A stretch of DNA of 64,000 bases. It comes from CALMFG01 sp963666035 (GTDB taxonomy: Bacteria; Bacillota; Clostridia; Christensenellales; CALMFG01). Positions 62,550 through 64,000 of the stretch are shown here, piece by piece. Every line of letters starts with the position of its first letter. The stretch's first letter is position 1. Location of the stretch: the NCBI GenBank assembly GCA_963666035.2, contig CAXXJI010000006.1:1-64000 (forward strand). The letters are read 5' to 3'. Below the pieces are notes generated by a model. The model was given only the letters and a program-made list of their open reading frames with translations, was not told the DNA's origin and did not search any database. A program made the position numbers and the translations under genes.

Positions 62550-63767
62550 ATGAGCAGAAATTTAGAGATTCCCGCAAGGAGCCGTCAGGCGATTCCCGAT
62601 CTTTTGGATATTTCGGGTGGCTATACGCATACATTGGATGAAAATTGGTTGGGAGAATCGGGAGTTAATTTTGAGAAAATTGAGCGCGGTGTGATTGCCT
62701 ATGCAAAATCGGCGTTTGATATCCGTGGACTGATACAGCTAAAAGGCGGCAAAGTGGACGGTCCCGAAAAGGTTCAGATTCCAGTCGGTCTTTCCGGAAG
62801 AAAAGTCCATCTGCTGCACGGTGTATATGGCGTGCTTCCTGTGGATACTTCGGCCGCGGTATATGTACTGCGGTATATTGATGGAGAAACACGGGAGATA
62901 AATATGATCTATGGCCGCAATGTGATCGACACCATGGGCAGTGATTTATCTCCGCTGACGGATGGTGAGGTGATTGCACTGGATGAAAATAGTGCGGGTC
63001 GTGGTATGGTGCTGGTACGGTGCGTATTCAATAACCCACGGCCGGAAACCGAAATTGAATCGATCGATTTTGTTTCGAAAAATACTGAAGCTGCGCCGTT
63101 CCTTATTGGGGCAACGTTGGAACGCAATGATCCGGTGTATGAATGGTTTGATCGTGTCAGCATCGGGTTTTATAACCCCATCCTCCCACGAAGTCCACTG
63201 GCGACACCGGATATGGTGGATTTGACCGGCTTTTACAGTGCGTCACTGGACGATGATTGGTTTCACCATTCCAGCCATGATTTGCATGATGTCCCCAAAG
63301 GGGTTCCCCATATGGCGGATACGATGTTTGATGTACGCGGATTGATCGTGATTGCGGGTTCGCGATCGCTTGAGATCACGGGGCTGGCACTGCCCGAAGC
63401 GGTGCGGAATATTCCGGTTAACCGTAAAGGGTCCAAGGTACATTTTCTGCATGCCTGTGGATTTGCGTCCGATCGGGGCGCAAAGATTGGTGAATATGTG
63501 ATGCATTATGCCGACGGAACCACCGCCACCGCACCCATCATCTATGGCGTTAATATCATTGACTGGTGGGAAAGCGATATTGTCTCAGATGCCCGTGTGG
63601 CCTGGGTTGGTTCGCATGCCGCGGCACGTGAGTTTGGAAAGCAAACGCATCTGATTAAGTACACTTGGGAAAACCCGATGCCGGATAAGGAAATTGTATC
63701 CTTCGACTTTGTCACGGCGCTGGAGCCATCGGCACCGTTTTTGGTAGCCGTTACTTTGGAGGCATAG
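62550..63767 (+). CDS. Protein of two tandem unknown domains downstream of GH3
   Basis: ATG 62550, eight bases after GGAGG, is the start; 405 residues follow. Two copies of a domain of about 185 residues are clear. SAFDIRGLIQLKGGK matches TMFDVRGLIVIAGSR, SGRKVHLLHGVYG matches KGSKVHFLHACGF, and MIYGRNVID matches IIYGVNIID. Each copy ends with a VTLE-like strand. The beta-rich repeats look like carbohydrate-recognition or jelly-roll modules. No signal peptide or catalytic motif is evident. The function is unknown; the GH3 context suggests glycan binding. Confidence 0.7.
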   Translation: MSRNLEIPARSRQAIPDLLDISGGYTHTLDENWLGESGVNFEKIERGVIAYAKSAFDIRGLIQLKGGKVDGPEKVQIPVGLSGRKVHLLHGVYGVLPVDTSAAVYVLRYIDGETREINMIYGRNVIDTMGSDLSPLTDGEVIALDENSAGRGMVLVRCVFNNPRPETEIESIDFVSKNTEAAPFLIGATLERNDPVYEWFDRVSIGFYNPILPRSPLATPDMVDLTGFYSASLDDDWFHHSSHDLHDVPKGVPHMADTMFDVRGLIVIAGSRSLEITGLALPEAVRNIPVNRKGSKVHFLHACGFASDRGAKIGEYVMHYADGTTATAPIIYGVNIIDWWESDIVSDARVAWVGSHAAAREFGKQTHLIKYTWENPMPDKEIVSFDFVTALEPSAPFLVAVTLEA

Positions 63768-63791
63768 AGCAGACATAATTGGATTATAGAG

Positions 63792-63826
63792 AAAAGCGCT
63801 TGATGATACCATCAGGCGCTTTTTTG
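63792..63826 (+). terminator. Terminator of the GH3 operon
   Basis: AAAAGCGCTTGATG (63792-63805) pairs with CATCAGGCGCTTTT (63810-63823), with one G-T pair and a following T. Confidence 0.85.
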
Positions 63827-63924
63827 TATGCGCTCGGATGGTAGAAAACATACTATTTGAGACGACAGTCACGATCAAAAATTCGTTTTTTATGGAGGAA
63901 CATCTTGTACACCATGAAGTATAA

Positions 63925-64000
63925 GATTTAACTCAGGCAGTGATCGTGACGATGAAAAAGCAGATGGAACCGTATAAGTTATGGTATATCATGAGAAAAA
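63925..64000 (+). other. Possible start of a gene running off the right edge
   Basis: The frame from 63925 stays open to the edge. Possible starts are GTG 63946 and ATG 63952, giving MKKQMEPYKLWYI. No ribosome site is clear. A 10-bp inverted repeat GTCACGATCA / TGATCGTGAC lies between about 63867 and 63950. Too little is visible to name a product. Confidence 0.15.

Noticed and set aside
63906..63914. Third copy of the YesN-type element
   Set aside because: Only GTACACCAT matches; the TCTACTTACTT core is absent.
1..64000. CRISPR arrays, tRNA or rRNA genes, transposases, phage genes
   Set aside because: No regular repeat-spacer pattern, RNA gene signature or mobile-element protein was seen on either strand.

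Overview
The window reads as a chromosomal stretch from a Gram-positive, low-to-mid GC bacterium of the Bacillota, most likely class Clostridia. The evidence is strong AGGAGG-type ribosome binding sites, several GTG and TTG starts, consensus sigma-A promoters, lipoprotein signal peptides on all binding proteins, a BlaI/BlaR1-type pair and a YesM/YesN-type pair. I saw no rRNA, tRNA, CRISPR array, phage or insertion sequence. The region is dominated by carbohydrate uptake and catabolism.

Layout. (1) 1-4.6 kb: the 3' part of one BlaR1-like gene, then a BlaI repressor and a second M56 BlaR1-like protein whose outer domain resembles no beta-lactam sensor. (2) 4.7-6.7 kb: lipoate ligase and a HAD phosphatase, both minus strand. 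(3) 7.0-27.1 kb: what looks like one regulon in three transcription units. A plus operon (SGNH esterase, M42 peptidase, FGGY kinase) and a minus operon (BtpA/SgcQ-like barrel, HAD, two Gfo/Idh oxidoreductases) converge on a shared terminator. A plus operon of about 12.7 kb carries two TIM barrels, a DeoR repressor, a class II aldolase, a NitT/TauT-type ABC importer with two different ATPases and two permeases, an M20 hydrolase, the binding lipoprotein, a SurA-like lipoprotein, a cupin, a second FGGY kinase and a flavin reductase. All three control regions share a GAAACA(A/G)(A/C)AT motif. (4) 27.4-28.0 kb: xanthine phosphoribosyltransferase.

(5) 28.1-43.1 kb: a 746-residue LacI repressor fused to a second, type-2 solute-binding domain, divergent from a ribose-type ABC importer. 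This is followed by a FucU mutarotase, an FGGY kinase, a GatD-like dehydrogenase, an aldo/keto reductase, a GatZ/KbaZ-like protein, L-fucose isomerase and a rhamnulokinase-like kinase. Three single-base homopolymer insertions at 37.9-38.5 kb break two of these genes. (6) 43.6-53.0 kb: a DeoR repressor with a lipoyl-dependent 2-oxoacid dehydrogenase complex (E2, E3 and a fused E1 alpha-beta), sorbose-1-phosphate reductase-like and sorbitol-6-phosphate dehydrogenase-like enzymes and a PHP-domain protein. The lipoate ligase at 4.7 kb could supply this complex. (7) 53.1-63.8 kb: a YesMN-type two-component system divergent from a MalEFG-type ABC importer, a GH3 glycosidase and a protein of two tandem unknown domains. 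A 35-bp repeat precedes a weak promoter twice here and is a good candidate for the YesN-like target.

Most promising for new biology: the LacI/solute-binding fusion, the sgc-like DeoR regulon with its asymmetric ABC importer, and the duplicated activator-type promoters. All functional names rest on reading motifs by eye; no database search was possible.
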